Notes under the pieces: model-generated
Seen by the model: the letters and a program-made list of their open reading frames with translations, nothing else
The model's database searches: none
What the model was told of the DNA's origin: nothing
From: a bacterium
Lineage (GTDB): Bacteria > Fidelibacterota > UBA2242
Length of the DNA stretch: 6,413 nt
Assembly (NCBI GenBank): GCA_018895675.1
Contig: JAHIOG010000474.1
Coordinates: 1-6,413 of the forward strand
Reading direction: 5' to 3'
Part shown: in pieces, positions 6,413-6,413 of the stretch
How positions within the stretch are numbered: position 1 is the stretch's first letter
Layout: each line of letters opens with the position of its first letter
Program-made: the position numbers and the translations under genes

Positions 6413-6413
6413 G

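Overview
The window carries four substantial genes of bacterial type. Three are on the + strand: the 3' part of a glycolate oxidase GlcD-like flavoprotein, a small GNAT acetyltransferase, and a membrane-anchored TolB-like/TPR protein. The fourth is on the - strand and is a large repetitive zinc-finger protein with an embedded nuclease-like domain. The membrane + TolB-like + TPR layout is common in Calditrichota, KSB1-type, Ignavibacteria and related environmental lineages. A placement in that part of the tree is an inference from style only; there is no rRNA or other marker gene here.

Layout. Positions 2-1273 hold the oxidase gene, cut by the left window edge and closed by a small hairpin (1277-1292) and a good intrinsic terminator (1303-1328). 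The acetyltransferase (1360-1788) follows with its own Shine-Dalgarno site. Its stop codon lies inside a near-consensus -35 box (TTGACA, 1785-1790), which is 17 bases from a TATATT -10 and probably drives the TPR gene (1894-4233). Nine bases after the TPR stop, the convergent - strand gene ends (4243-6330). It encodes 695 residues: nine units of about 60 residues, each with a C-x3-H-x14-C-x2-C zinc site. Four units precede and five follow a 137-residue domain that resembles a PD-(D/E)XK endonuclease. A short open stretch at the right edge may be the tail of another - strand gene.

The first three genes show no shared pathway and look like ordinary chromosomal housekeeping or accessory genes. 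The - strand gene is the unusual item. It is visibly more AT-rich than the oxidase gene, strongly repetitive, and looks like a multi-finger nucleic-acid-binding nuclease of the kind found in mobile or viral gene pools. Its invariant finger framework with a few changing positions per unit makes it the best candidate here for an incompletely described system. No CRISPR array, tRNA, rRNA or insertion sequence is visible.
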